From Eubacteriales bacterium (GTDB taxonomy: Bacteria; Bacillota; Clostridia; Saccharofermentanales; DTU023), in contig JAUNVU010000001.1 of the NCBI GenBank assembly GCA_030537525.1, positions 74,142 through 138,141 of the forward strand: a stretch of DNA of 64,000 bases, written 5' to 3'. The position numbers were made by a program, and so were the translations under genes. The stretch's first letter is position 1; each line of letters opens with the position of its first letter. The notes under the pieces were generated by a model. The model ran no database searches and was not told the DNA's origin. It saw nothing but the letters and a program-made list of their open reading frames with translations. This document shows, piece after piece, positions 57,166 through 64,000 of the stretch.

Positions 57166-58902
57166 TTATACTTCAACTACATGAATTAGAACTATGGGTG
57201 AGCGCTTCGTCTTCTGGCGAATAAGCCCTTTAAGATCGTGCTTTAACTTCCCTTGCTTGAGCTTCAAGCGGAGTTGATCCCCCTTGTGCTCTTTAGCAAA
57301 GCGCTGGATAATTTCGTTAAGGTCTTTTAAAACCTTATCTTGATCATCTTCATAGATGAAGCCTAGCATCTCGATTTGAGCTGGTCCAACGAGGCGCTGT
57401 TGCTTATTATCCATAGTAAGAACTATTGAAAGTAGCCCGTCTTCAGCAAGCAGGCGCCGTTCACGAAGTACGTCAGCATCGATATCACCAACTCCAAGGC
57501 CATCGATGAGAATGCTGCCAGCATTGACAAAGTCAGTAACAGCACCGTGATCCTCGCCTAGGGTTAAGACATCACCATTAGACATGAGAAAAATGTTTTC
57601 GGCAGGAATACCAGTTTCTTTGGCCAATTGTCCGTGCTTATACATATGTCTAAATTCGCCGTGATTTGGTACGAAATACTTGGGCTTCAAAAGGTTCAAG
57701 ATCAGTTGTAGCTCGCCTCTGTACGCATGTCCAGAGACGTGGATATCCGCTAGTCGATGATAGATAACCTCTGCGCCACACAAGTAGAGGTCGTTGATCA
57801 TTGAGTAGATAGCAGACTCGTTCCCAGGGATCATAGAAGAAGATAGGAAGACAGTATCACCAGCTTGAATTTCAACCTGTCTGTGCTCGTTGTGAGCAAT
57901 CCTACTCAAGGCGGCCATTGGCTCACCTTGTGTGCCAGTCATGATAATAAGAATCTCTTCTGGCTTCAACTTCAAAAGATCATCAAGATCAACCATGGTT
58001 TCAGGTTTGTACTTTAAATAACCAAGAGAATTGGCAGCTTCGAAGACCTTGCGCATTGAAAAACCAAGTAGCCCGACCTTCCTATTGTGGAGCTCGGCAG
58101 CTTCGATAATCTGCTGTAGACGAAAGACGTTAGAGGCGAAGGTGGCGACGAAGATACGGCCGTCAACATCGGCAAATAGCTTGCCTAGTGATTCACCTAC
58201 CATGCTCTCGGATGGCGTGAATCCAGGGTGTTCGACATTGGTCGACTCACCGATATAAGCAGTTAATCCTGAGCTGCCGATTTCTGCTAGGCGGTTAAGA
58301 TCAATGGGGTCACCATGTACGGGATCCCAGTCGAGCTTGAAGTCGCCTGAGTGATAGACGGATCCAGCTGGAGATTGCACATAGATGCCTGAGGCATCGG
58401 CTATTGAATGATTGACATGGACAAATTCAACCTTGAACTTGCCTGCACGGATAGTCTCGCCAGTTTTTACGATATTAAGTCTGTCGACATTCTCATCGGC
58501 AAAAGCCCGGTTACTGCCTCGCTGTCTGTCAAAGAGTTTTTCCTTGACTAACTTCATTGTCAGGGGCAGGCCGTATACGGGACAGTCCACATTTTGCATC
58601 AACCAGGTGATGGCACCGATATGATCTTCGTGTCCGTGCGTTAGGAATATCCCACGAACCTTGTCTCTATTATGCTTAACGAAGCTAAAGTCAGGGATTA
58701 CGAGGTCGATACCAAGCATCTCATCTGCGGGGAAACCGAGACCTGAGTCTATAATCATTAGATCATCCTGATAGCGCAACACACATATATTCTTGCCTAT
58801 CTCACGCCAGCCACCTAGTGCTATAATCTGCAATTTATCGAAATCTTCGGTAAGTTCATTATTTCTTATCAATTCAATATCGCTCTTTTTTGATTTGCTC
58901 AT
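57166..58902 (-). CDS. rnj: Ribonuclease J
   Basis: This 578-residue protein has the metallo-beta-lactamase core with THGHEDHIGAI (HxHxDH) near 88-98, other metal ligands in NHSIADASG and SGDFKLD, the beta-CASP domain (TGTQGEPMAAL near 325) and the C-terminal region. RNase J is a 5'-3' exonuclease and endonuclease central to Bacillota mRNA decay. Its stop is 10 nt from that of the convergent rel gene. Its promoter has TATAAT (minus strand; ATTATA at 58947-58952 on plus). J1 or J2 identity is not assignable. Confidence 0.95.
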   Translation of the reverse strand: MSKSKKSDIELIRNNELTEDFDKLQIIALGGWREIGKNICVLRYQDDLMIIDSGLGFPADEMLGIDLVIPDFSFVKHNRDKVRGIFLTHGHEDHIGAITWLMQNVDCPVYGLPLTMKLVKEKLFDRQRGSNRAFADENVDRLNIVKTGETIRAGKFKVEFVHVNHSIADASGIYVQSPAGSVYHSGDFKLDWDPVHGDPIDLNRLAEIGSSGLTAYIGESTNVEHPGFTPSESMVGESLGKLFADVDGRIFVATFASNVFRLQQIIEAAELHNRKVGLLGFSMRKVFEAANSLGYLKYKPETMVDLDDLLKLKPEEILIIMTGTQGEPMAALSRIAHNEHRQVEIQAGDTVFLSSSMIPGNESAIYSMINDLYLCGAEVIYHRLADIHVSGHAYRGELQLILNLLKPKYFVPNHGEFRHMYKHGQLAKETGIPAENIFLMSNGDVLTLGEDHGAVTDFVNAGSILIDGLGVGDIDADVLRERRLLAEDGLLSIVLTMDNKQQRLVGPAQIEMLGFIYEDDQDKVLKDLNEIIQRFAKEHKGDQLRLKLKQGKLKHDLKGLIRQKTKRSPIVLIHVVEV

Positions 58903-59027
58903 TATTTGCTCCTTGGCATTTACATTATTACCTTATAGATACGATCATTATAGCAAATGCTCGTTTCTGCAAGTAAAATATTGAGAAACCTTGCCAGAGC
59001 AAGTTTTATCATGCTAAGATTGTCAAG

Positions 59028-59063
59028 CGCTAGGGTCTATTGACCTCTGTACCGAAGCTAGCG
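59028..59063 (+). promoter_or_regulatory. Structured leader of rpsT
   Basis: CGCTAG (59028-59033) pairs with CTAGCG (59058-59063). Inside is GGTC-TATT-GACC (59034-59045). The ACCTC at 59043-59047 could alternatively pair with the SD GAGGT at 59075-59079. An upstream hairpin CTTGC-CAGA-GCAAG lies at 58990-59003. S20 is known to regulate its own mRNA in E. coli. Regulation here is inferred. Confidence 0.5.
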
Positions 59064-59084
59064 ACAAAACCAGGGAGGTAAAGA

Positions 59085-59348
59085 ATGCCAAATATTAAAT
59101 CAGCAATTAAGCGCGTCAGCAATAGTCAGCAGAAGGCTAAGTTCAACAAGCACGCTAAGAGCTCGCTGAGAACCGCAATTAAGAAAGGCGAAAAGGCCAT
59201 CGAAGAGGCTTCCGACCAGGCAGCTAAGCTGGTACAGGAGACGCAGATTAAGCTCGATAAGGCAGTGGGCAAGGGCCTAGTTCACAAGAACAAGGCAGCA
59301 CGTAAGAAGTCACGACTAGCCAAGAAGCTTAATGAAATGACTAAGTAA
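59085..59348 (+). CDS. rpsT: Ribosomal protein S20
   Basis: This 87-residue basic helical protein has PNIKSAIKRV and KNKAARKKSRLAKKLNE, typical S20 blocks. S20 binds 16S rRNA early. GGGAGG precedes the ATG. It is monocistronic, with a terminator at 59356. Confidence 0.98.
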   Translation: MPNIKSAIKRVSNSQQKAKFNKHAKSSLRTAIKKGEKAIEEASDQAAKLVQETQIKLDKAVGKGLVHKNKAARKKSRLAKKLNEMTK

Positions 59349-59355
59349 GCCATGG

Positions 59356-59380
59356 GCGTCGCTCGAGCGGCGCTTTTTTT
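59356..59380 (+). terminator. Rho-independent terminator after rpsT
   Basis: GCGTCGCT (59356-59363) pairs with AGCGGCGC (59366-59373) with a G.U pair, then seven Ts. The stem is nearly palindromic with a very small loop. Confidence 0.88.
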
Positions 59381-59408
59381 ATGCAGTAGTGCTTGAATTT
59401 CTCTCTTC

Positions 59409-59437
59409 TTGGAGCTTTAATAGTGACGGTTTATACT
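59409..59437 (+). promoter_or_regulatory. Promoter of adk-map-infA
   Basis: TTGGAG (59409-59414) and TATACT (59432-59437) are 17 bp apart. An operon start here fits the terminator after rpsT just before it. Confidence 0.55.
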
Positions 59438-59481
59438 TAAATATAAGATCGTGTAAACTAGAGGCGATGAGGAGGTGTCCG

Positions 59482-60144
59482 ATGGACAAGATCAATAATT
59501 TAGTGTTGTTAGGGCCACCGGGTGCGGGTAAAGGTTCTGTTGCGAAACTTCTGACTGAATCCTTGAATTTGCCGCATATATCTACGGGGGCGATATTTCG
59601 TGAAGAGATTAAAGGTGAGACCGATCTAGGAAAAGAGGCCCAAGCATATATGCAAAAGGGCGATTTAGTTCCAGATAGTTTGACTAATCAGATCGTCGTC
59701 AGGAGATTATCTAAGGCTGACTGTCAGAACGGCTTTATCCTGGATGGTTATCCCAGATCAGTTGAGCAGGCGAGAGTGCTCTCTGAATTATTGGACGACC
59801 AGGGTAGGAAGTTACGAGCAGCTCTACTGATTTGGGCAGATGAAGAAGTGATTATCAACAGATTGTCAAAGCGACATCTTTGTGCGGATTGTGGTAGAGA
59901 TTATAATCTTGACCCAGCTGAGATAGAGGCCGAATCTCTAAAATGTGCTTGCGGTGGCGAGTTAACTCGAAGAAGAGACGATGATCCAACAGCCATCAGG
60001 AAACGGCTGAAGATTTATAACGACAATAGCAAACCACTTCTCGATTACTTTGAAGCCAGAGATTTATTAATCAAGGTGGTCAACGAGGATGATGGTCTGC
60101 AAGATACTGTTGAGGAAATTCTTCACAAGTTGAATACCAAGTAA
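59482..60144 (+). CDS. adk: Adenylate kinase
   Basis: This 220-residue protein has the P-loop LGPPGAGKGSVA near 10-21, DGYPRSVEQA near 88-97 and a LID with CADCGRDYN and CACGGELTRRRDD near 132-170. The first cysteine pair is CxxC, the second CxC, so zinc binding may use a slightly altered loop. Adk equilibrates ATP, ADP and AMP. ATG 59482 has AGGAGG 7 nt upstream. It heads adk-map-KOW-infA. Confidence 0.97.
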   Translation: MDKINNLVLLGPPGAGKGSVAKLLTESLNLPHISTGAIFREEIKGETDLGKEAQAYMQKGDLVPDSLTNQIVVRRLSKADCQNGFILDGYPRSVEQARVLSELLDDQGRKLRAALLIWADEEVIINRLSKRHLCADCGRDYNLDPAEIEAESLKCACGGELTRRRDDDPTAIRKRLKIYNDNSKPLLDYFEARDLLIKVVNEDDGLQDTVEEILHKLNTK

Positions 60145-60157
60145 GAGAAGGATAATA

Positions 60158-60970
60158 ATGATTTATATAAAAACAGATGCCGAAATTGAGAAGATGAAGC
60201 TTGCAGGTAAGATAACAGCAGCGGTCTTCGATGCTGTCGAACCTCATATCAAACCAGGTATCAGCACAGCTGAATTGGATAAGATTGCTTACAAGACGAT
60301 AGTTGAGGCCGGAGCAAAGCCAGCTTTTCTGGGTTATGGTGAACCGCCTTTTCCTGGGACGGCCTGTATCTCATTAAATGATGAGGTCGTTCACGGCATC
60401 CCGAGTGAGAAGCGAATTCTTGCAGATGGTGATATTGTCTCTGTTGATGTTGGAGCAGTTATCGATGGTTTTTATGGTGATGCCTGCCGCACTTTTACTT
60501 GCGGCAACGTCAGTGATGAGGCCAAGGATCTTATTAGAACTTGCGAGGATTCTTTCTGGTTGGCCATTAGAGAAGCAAGGATCGGCAATAGAATCGGAGA
60601 TATATCAGCTACAGTCCAGGAATTTGTCGAATCTAAAGGTTACGGCATAGTCAGAGAGCTAACTGGGCATGGAATTGGCAGACATTTGCACGAAGACCCT
60701 GATCTCTTAAACTATGGTCGAAGAGGGCGAGGAGCTAGACTTGTCAAGGGCATGTGTTTGGCGCTGGAGCCTATGATTACTCAAGGTAGTTATGATATTA
60801 AGCTACTTTCAGATCAGTGGACGATTTCAACCCGTGACGGTAAGCTCTCAGCACATTATGAAAATAGCTTCGCAATTTTGGAGGATGGGCCATACATTCT
60901 CACATGTCCAGGTTTCGAACGTCCTTTGGCAGCTGATTTCAAACAGCCTAAATCTTACTCTGATCGTTAA
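60158..60970 (+). CDS. map: Methionine aminopeptidase
   Basis: This 270-residue type I enzyme has the metal ligands in VDVGAVIDGFYGDACRTF (Asp pair), the TGHGIGRHLHEDP His, LEPMI and the HYENSFAILEDG Glu. It removes the initiator Met. It follows adk by 13 nt with AGAAGG, the usual order in Bacillota. Confidence 0.97.
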   Translation: MIYIKTDAEIEKMKLAGKITAAVFDAVEPHIKPGISTAELDKIAYKTIVEAGAKPAFLGYGEPPFPGTACISLNDEVVHGIPSEKRILADGDIVSVDVGAVIDGFYGDACRTFTCGNVSDEAKDLIRTCEDSFWLAIREARIGNRIGDISATVQEFVESKGYGIVRELTGHGIGRHLHEDPDLLNYGRRGRGARLVKGMCLALEPMITQGSYDIKLLSDQWTISTRDGKLSAHYENSFAILEDGPYILTCPGFERPLAADFKQPKSYSDR

Positions 60971-60987
60971 TCAACAGGGGTTTACAC

Positions 60988-61317
60988 TTGAGTTCAGGAC
61001 AAGATGCTGTTAAAATGTCGAGTGGAGCCTATTGGCTCGGCGCCCTAGTACGTTCTGAGGCAGGACACGATACAGGCCGAATCTACCTAGTTATTGGGTA
61101 CGATTTGAATGAGTATACACAACGGCTATACTTGGTTGATGGAAAGTATCGTAAATATCTCGAGCCGAAGGCGAAGAACCCTAAACAGCTGACTTTTCTA
61201 GAACAGGTCCTTGATGATCGAGGATTCCAAGATTTACTGGAAGAGGATCTAGAATCAGGAGCCCGAGATAGGGAAGTCAGGAGGCTAATTAAGTCATACA
61301 AGAAGGAGAATGCATAG
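60988..61317 (+). CDS. KOW-domain RNA-binding protein (L14e-like)
   Basis: This 109-residue protein has LGALVRSEAGHDTGRIYLVIGYD, a KOW/L14e-like fold, then a charged tail. Small KOW proteins in this position, between map and infA, are common in Bacillota and are of unknown function. The start is probably TTG 60988 with AGGGG upstream; an ATG at 61015 lacks an SD. The infA gene follows after 3 nt. Confidence 0.75.
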   Translation: MSSGQDAVKMSSGAYWLGALVRSEAGHDTGRIYLVIGYDLNEYTQRLYLVDGKYRKYLEPKAKNPKQLTFLEQVLDDRGFQDLLEEDLESGARDREVRRLIKSYKKENA

Positions 61318-61320
61318 AAC

Positions 61321-61539
61321 TTGGCAAAAGAAGATTTAATTGAAGTAAAGGGTGTAGTAGTTGAAACTCTACCCAACACCATCTTCATCGTTCGTCTAGA
61401 AAACGGTCATGAAGTACAAGCTCATTTGAGTGGTAAATTGCGTCAGCACTACATTAAGATTTTGACTGGCGATCATGTCACCCTGGAGCTCTCTCCATAC
61501 GACCTCACCAAGGGAAGAATTACCTGGCGTTCTAAATAA
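61321..61539 (+). CDS. infA: Translation initiation factor IF-1
   Basis: This 72-residue OB-fold protein has [38 protein letters not shown] and [10 protein letters not shown], standard IF-1. The start is TTG. The best upstream SD (AAGGAG) is about 13 nt away, longer than usual, and the gene probably relies on coupling to the KOW gene. IF-1 binds the 30S A site. Confidence 0.97.
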   Translation: MAKEDLIEVKGVVVETLPNTIFIVRLENGHEVQAHLSGKLRQHYIKILTGDHVTLELSPYDLTKGRITWRSK

Positions 61540-61544
61540 AACGC

Positions 61545-61572
61545 TTGCATAATTCTAGAAAAATGCTATAAT
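61545..61572 (+). promoter_or_regulatory. Promoter of the rpmJ-rpsM-rpsK-rpoA-rplQ operon
   Basis: TTGCAT (61545-61550) and TATAAT (61567-61572) are 16 bp apart, with TGC directly before the -10 (extended -10). Transcription should start near 61579. Confidence 0.8.
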
Positions 61573-61585
61573 ACCCTAGTATGTC

Positions 61586-61618
61586 TAAAAAAGGGGCGAT
61601 TAAACTAGCCCTTTTTTA
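61586..61618 (+). terminator. Terminator or attenuator hairpin between the promoter and rpmJ
   Basis: TAAAAAAGGGGC (61586-61597) pairs with GCCCTTTTTTA (61608-61618), one bulged G, with a 10-nt loop and a six-T tract. It begins about 8 nt after the predicted start of the rpmJ transcript, so it may attenuate that transcript, or it may just end the infA mRNA. Confidence 0.75.
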
Positions 61619-61669
61619 GCTGTCAATTAGCCCAAAACTGACTTGATGTTAGGCAGAAAGGAGCAGTAG

Positions 61670-61783
61670 ATGAAAGTTAGACCATCCGTTAAACCAATTT
61701 GCGAGAAGTGTCGCGTTATTAAGCGTCACGGTCGGGTCATGGTGATTTGCTCTGATCCGAAACACAAGCAGCGCCAGGGCTAG
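61670..61783 (+). CDS. rpmJ: Ribosomal protein L36
   Basis: This 37-residue protein reads [20 protein letters not shown] and continues with [13 protein letters not shown]. It has the zinc ligands CEKC, Cys and His of zinc-type L36. AAAGGAG lies 7 nt upstream of the ATG. It is too short for many gene finders but has an intact family pattern. Confidence 0.98.
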   Translation: MKVRPSVKPICEKCRVIKRHGRVMVICSDPKHKQRQG

Positions 61784-61908
61784 TCTCTGACGCTACTTTC
61801 TTTTTGCCGGCTCGGGAAGCGGCTGGCCCCGAAGAGGGCACTTTCCCCGGCAAGCCATTTTTTATATATAGACAGGACAAATTTATTTAGGCACAGGAGG
61901 TGCAATTA
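61784..61908 (+). promoter_or_regulatory. rpmJ-rpsM leader with long imperfect hairpin
   Basis: TTGCCGG (61804-61810) pairs with CCGGCAA (61847-61853), inside which GGGAA/TTCCC and GCCC/GGGC pairs extend the structure. It is followed within a few bases by ATTTTTTATATA. It resembles a terminator or an autoregulatory leader for rpsM, such as that bound by S4 in other bacteria. No class is recognised. Confidence 0.6.
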
Positions 61909-62277
61909 ATGGCACGTATTGCCGGGGTAGACTTACCCAATGAAAAGAGGGTTGAAATAGGCCTGACCTATATCTTTGGTATCGGCCGCACAACCTCTAA
62001 TCAAATTTTAGAGAAGACTGGTATCAATCCAGACACAAGAGTTAAGGATCTCAGTGAAGAAGAGATTACTAAGATCAGAGAGATCATTGACAATGAATAT
62101 CACGTTGAGGGTGACCTGAGAAGAGAGGTTGCCATGAACATCAAACGCCTGACCGAGATTGGCTGCTATAGAGGCCGCCGTCATCGTATGGGTCTACCTG
62201 TAAGAGGTCAGCGCACCAAGACCAACGCCAGGACACGTAAGGGTCCGAAGCGCACCATGGCCAAGAAGCGCAAGTAG
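61909..62277 (+). CDS. rpsM: Ribosomal protein S13
   Basis: This 122-residue protein has [25 protein letters not shown] and a C-terminal Lys/Arg-rich tail [16 protein letters not shown]13 lies in the 30S head and contacts S19. ATG 61909 has AGGAGG 8 nt upstream; the GTG at 61900 falls inside that SD. Confidence 0.98.
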   Translation: MARIAGVDLPNEKRVEIGLTYIFGIGRTTSNQILEKTGINPDTRVKDLSEEEITKIREIIDNEYHVEGDLRREVAMNIKRLTEIGCYRGRRHRMGLPVRGQRTKTNARTRKGPKRTMAKKRK

Positions 62278-62287
62278 GAGGTATTAG

Positions 62288-62698
62288 ATGTCTAAGGTTA
62301 AACGTGGTAAGGGTCGCGCAGCAGCGAGACCTCGTAGAAGAGATCGTAAGATGGTGGAGAAGGGCCAGGTCCATATCCACTCAACATTTAATAATACAAT
62401 TGTCACTATTACTGACTTGCAGGGTAATGCCATTTCATGGTCATCAGCAGGTGTGCAGGGAATGAAGGGCTCCCGTAAGGGAACACCATTTGCCGCTCAG
62501 CTATCAGCAGAACAGGCTGCCAAGACTGCTGCCGATCATGGCATGAAGTACGTAGAAGTATACGTACGTGGCCCAGGCTCAGGTCGTGAATCTGCTATTC
62601 GTGCACTCCAGACCGCTGGTCTTGAGGTGACAATGATTCGCGACGTTACACCCCTGCCGCATAATGGCTGTCGCCCACCGAAGCGCAGAAGAGTTTAG
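62288..62698 (+). CDS. rpsK: Ribosomal protein S11
   Basis: This 136-residue protein has [30 protein letters not shown] and ends [16 protein letters not shown], standard S11. It sits in the 30S platform. AGGAGG precedes the ATG. rpoA follows; rpsD, often next in this operon, is absent. Confidence 0.98.
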   Translation: MSKVKRGKGRAAARPRRRDRKMVEKGQVHIHSTFNNTIVTITDLQGNAISWSSAGVQGMKGSRKGTPFAAQLSAEQAAKTAADHGMKYVEVYVRGPGSGRESAIRALQTAGLEVTMIRDVTPLPHNGCRPPKRRRV

Positions 62699-62732
62699 TA
62701 GTACCGCTTTTGATAGACCAGAGGAGGCTTAA

Positions 62733-63692
62733 ATGATCGAATCGATCGTACCGCAAATAGAATGTCTGGAAATTAATGATAATAAGAGCAAGGCTGTGTA
62801 CAGTGTCGAGCCCTTAGAACGTGGCTACGCCACAACTTTGGGTAACGCCCTGCGTCGAGTTCTCTTGTCCTCTCTTCCAGGTTATGCTGTAACCGCTATA
62901 AGAGTCGAATCTGTCTACCATGAATTTTCGACTATACCTGGAGTAATCGAGGATATGACCGAGATTATTCTGAATGTTAAGGATCTCAGGACCAAACTCA
63001 ATGTTCCAGGTCCCAAGTCGGTCTACATCTCCAGTGAAGAGGGCTATGAGGGCGTATTAACTGCTGGTGACATCGTTCATGATGACGAGGTCGAAATCAT
63101 CAACAAGGACTTGCCAATCGCCACTTTGAATGGCAGCGGCAGACTGTTCATGGAAATGACGATCTCTGCCGGCGTTGGCTATAATAGTGCAGAGCGTAAT
63201 AAGTGGCCCAATCAGCCAATTGGTGTCATTCCCATCGATTCAATTTTCAATCCAGTTCGTAGAGTAAACTTCCGTGTTGAAGATACTCGTGTCGGTCAGT
63301 TTACAGATTTTGACAAGCTGATCATTGAATTGGAGACCGATGGTACAATGACTTGTGGTGATGCTATTAACTATGCTGCTAAGCACCTAATTGAGCGCTT
63401 CCAGATCTTTACGGAATTCAGCACTGATCTTAAACCGCAACAGGTTATGGAAGAAGAAGCTCAAGCCGAAGTCAGCGGCCTAATGGCCAGCCCAATCGAA
63501 GATCTTGACTTTTCAGTTCGTACTTATAACTGTCTCAAGCGTGCCAATATCAATACCATTGGTGACCTGGTTGCCAAGACAGAAGAAGACATGATGAAGG
63601 TCAGAAATCTCGGGAAGAAATCACTGGAAGAAGTGGTATCTAAACTTAATGACAATAACCTAAGCCTAGCAGACTCTATAGATGAGATCTAG
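62733..63692 (+). CDS. rpoA: RNA polymerase alpha subunit
   Basis: This 319-residue protein has the dimerisation NTD (LEPLERGYATTLGNALRRVLLSSLPG near 25-50) and the CTD (CLKRANINTIGDLVAKTEEDMMKVRNLGKKSLEEV near 268-302) that contacts UP elements and activators. AGAGGAGG precedes the ATG. It is followed by rplQ. Confidence 0.98.
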   Translation: MIESIVPQIECLEINDNKSKAVYSVEPLERGYATTLGNALRRVLLSSLPGYAVTAIRVESVYHEFSTIPGVIEDMTEIILNVKDLRTKLNVPGPKSVYISSEEGYEGVLTAGDIVHDDEVEIINKDLPIATLNGSGRLFMEMTISAGVGYNSAERNKWPNQPIGVIPIDSIFNPVRRVNFRVEDTRVGQFTDFDKLIIELETDGTMTCGDAINYAAKHLIERFQIFTEFSTDLKPQQVMEEEAQAEVSGLMASPIEDLDFSVRTYNCLKRANINTIGDLVAKTEEDMMKVRNLGKKSLEEVVSKLNDNNLSLADSIDEI

Positions 63693-63716
63693 GCCTGTAA
63701 ATATTAGGAGGAAATG

Positions 63717-64000
63717 ATGTCTGGATATAGACAGTTATCCCGTCCCAGCAGCCAGCGCAAGGCGCTTTTAAGACAACAGCTAACCACTCTGCTGGTAAAC
63801 GGAGAAGTCAAGACAACTAAAACCCGTGCACTCGAGGTACAGAGAATGGCCGAGAAGTTAATCGGACTTGCCGTACGAGAGCACGAGAATTTTGAAGAAA
63901 TAGAAGTTACCAAGTCACAAGCTAAGTTAGATGCTAAAGGTCGTAAGCTCTTGCAGACGGCAACATCTAAGGCAGGCAATAAATATGATAAGGTTGAGCG
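63717..64000 (+). CDS. rplQ: Ribosomal protein L17, N-terminal part (3' end outside window)
   Basis: The open frame reads SGYRQLSRPSSQRKALLRQQ and then LVNGEVKTTKTRALEVQRMAEKLI, the L17 pattern, and runs off the end. ATG 63717 has AGGAGG 5 nt upstream; an ATG at 63714 in the same frame is only 2 nt away from that SD. L17 lies near the tunnel exit. It closes the alpha operon. Confidence 0.95.
   Translation, partial: MSGYRQLSRPSSQRKALLRQQLTTLLVNGEVKTTKTRALEVQRMAEKLIGLAVREHENFEEIEVTKSQAKLDAKGRKLLQTATSKAGNKYDKVE

Overview
This 64 kb window is a dense, almost entirely plus-strand stretch of a low-to-mid GC Bacillota chromosome, most likely a member of the Clostridia. The signs are: L27 with an N-terminal extension next to the Prp protease gene, a CIRCE element before groESL, type Z (zinc) S14, a Bce-type antimicrobial-peptide module, RNase J, one bifunctional Rel, formate-THF ligase, and DUF4364-like and PucR-like genes typical of clostridia. 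There is no phage, insertion sequence, CRISPR array or other obvious mobile DNA. The species cannot be named from the sequence alone.

Layout: (1) 1-1.9 kb, the end of prp, then rpmA and obgE. (2) 1.9-6.1 kb on the minus strand, a DUF4364-like regulator and a heterodimeric ABC exporter. (3) 6.2-13.6 kb, a CvpA-like membrane protein, groES-groEL under CIRCE/HrcA, a membrane-anchored propeller-like protein, a lipid kinase, a DtxR-type regulator and a convergent ABC-F ATPase. (4) 13.7-20.1 kb, tRNA-Gln, a sodium:alanine-type symporter, and a BceRS two-component system with its BceAB transporter. (5) 20.2-26.5 kb, rsmE (apparent CTG start), hisS, aspS, lepB, lepA. (6) 26.5-29.3 kb, tRNA-Leu with a Crp/Fnr regulator directly behind it, then fhs. 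(7) 29.4-36.2 kb, a PucR-like regulator, ftsE, ftsX, an M23 peptidoglycan hydrolase, an S41 protease and trpS. (8) 36.2-47.2 kb, the S10 and spc ribosomal-protein clusters from rpsJ to secY, behind a structured leader of about 245 nt. (9) 47.2-59.4 kb, an M20 amidohydrolase, a small P-loop protein, alaS, a HIT protein, rpsU, recJ, rel, RNase J and rpsT. (10) 59.4-64 kb, adk, map, a KOW protein and infA, then rpmJ, rpsM, rpsK, rpoA and the start of rplQ.

Most genes serve protein synthesis and its control: 25 complete ribosomal-protein genes plus part of rplQ, four aminoacyl-tRNA synthetases, two tRNAs, IF-1, EF4/LepA, Obg, Rel and SecY, together with chaperonin, secretion and cell-wall functions. 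FtsEX and the M23 protein form a division hydrolase module. BceRS and BceAB form a peptide-antibiotic sensing and detoxification module with a recognisable BceR-type box.

No wholly new system stands out. The less ordinary features are: a CTG-initiated rsmE whose Shine-Dalgarno lies in an 11-bp hairpin; extended ribosomal proteins L16 (acidic tail), L22 (basic N-terminal extension) and S5 (Arg/Gly-rich N-terminus); an alpha operon lacking rpsD; a terminator-like hairpin directly after the rpmJ promoter; and S10 and rpsT leaders with possible anti-Shine-Dalgarno segments.
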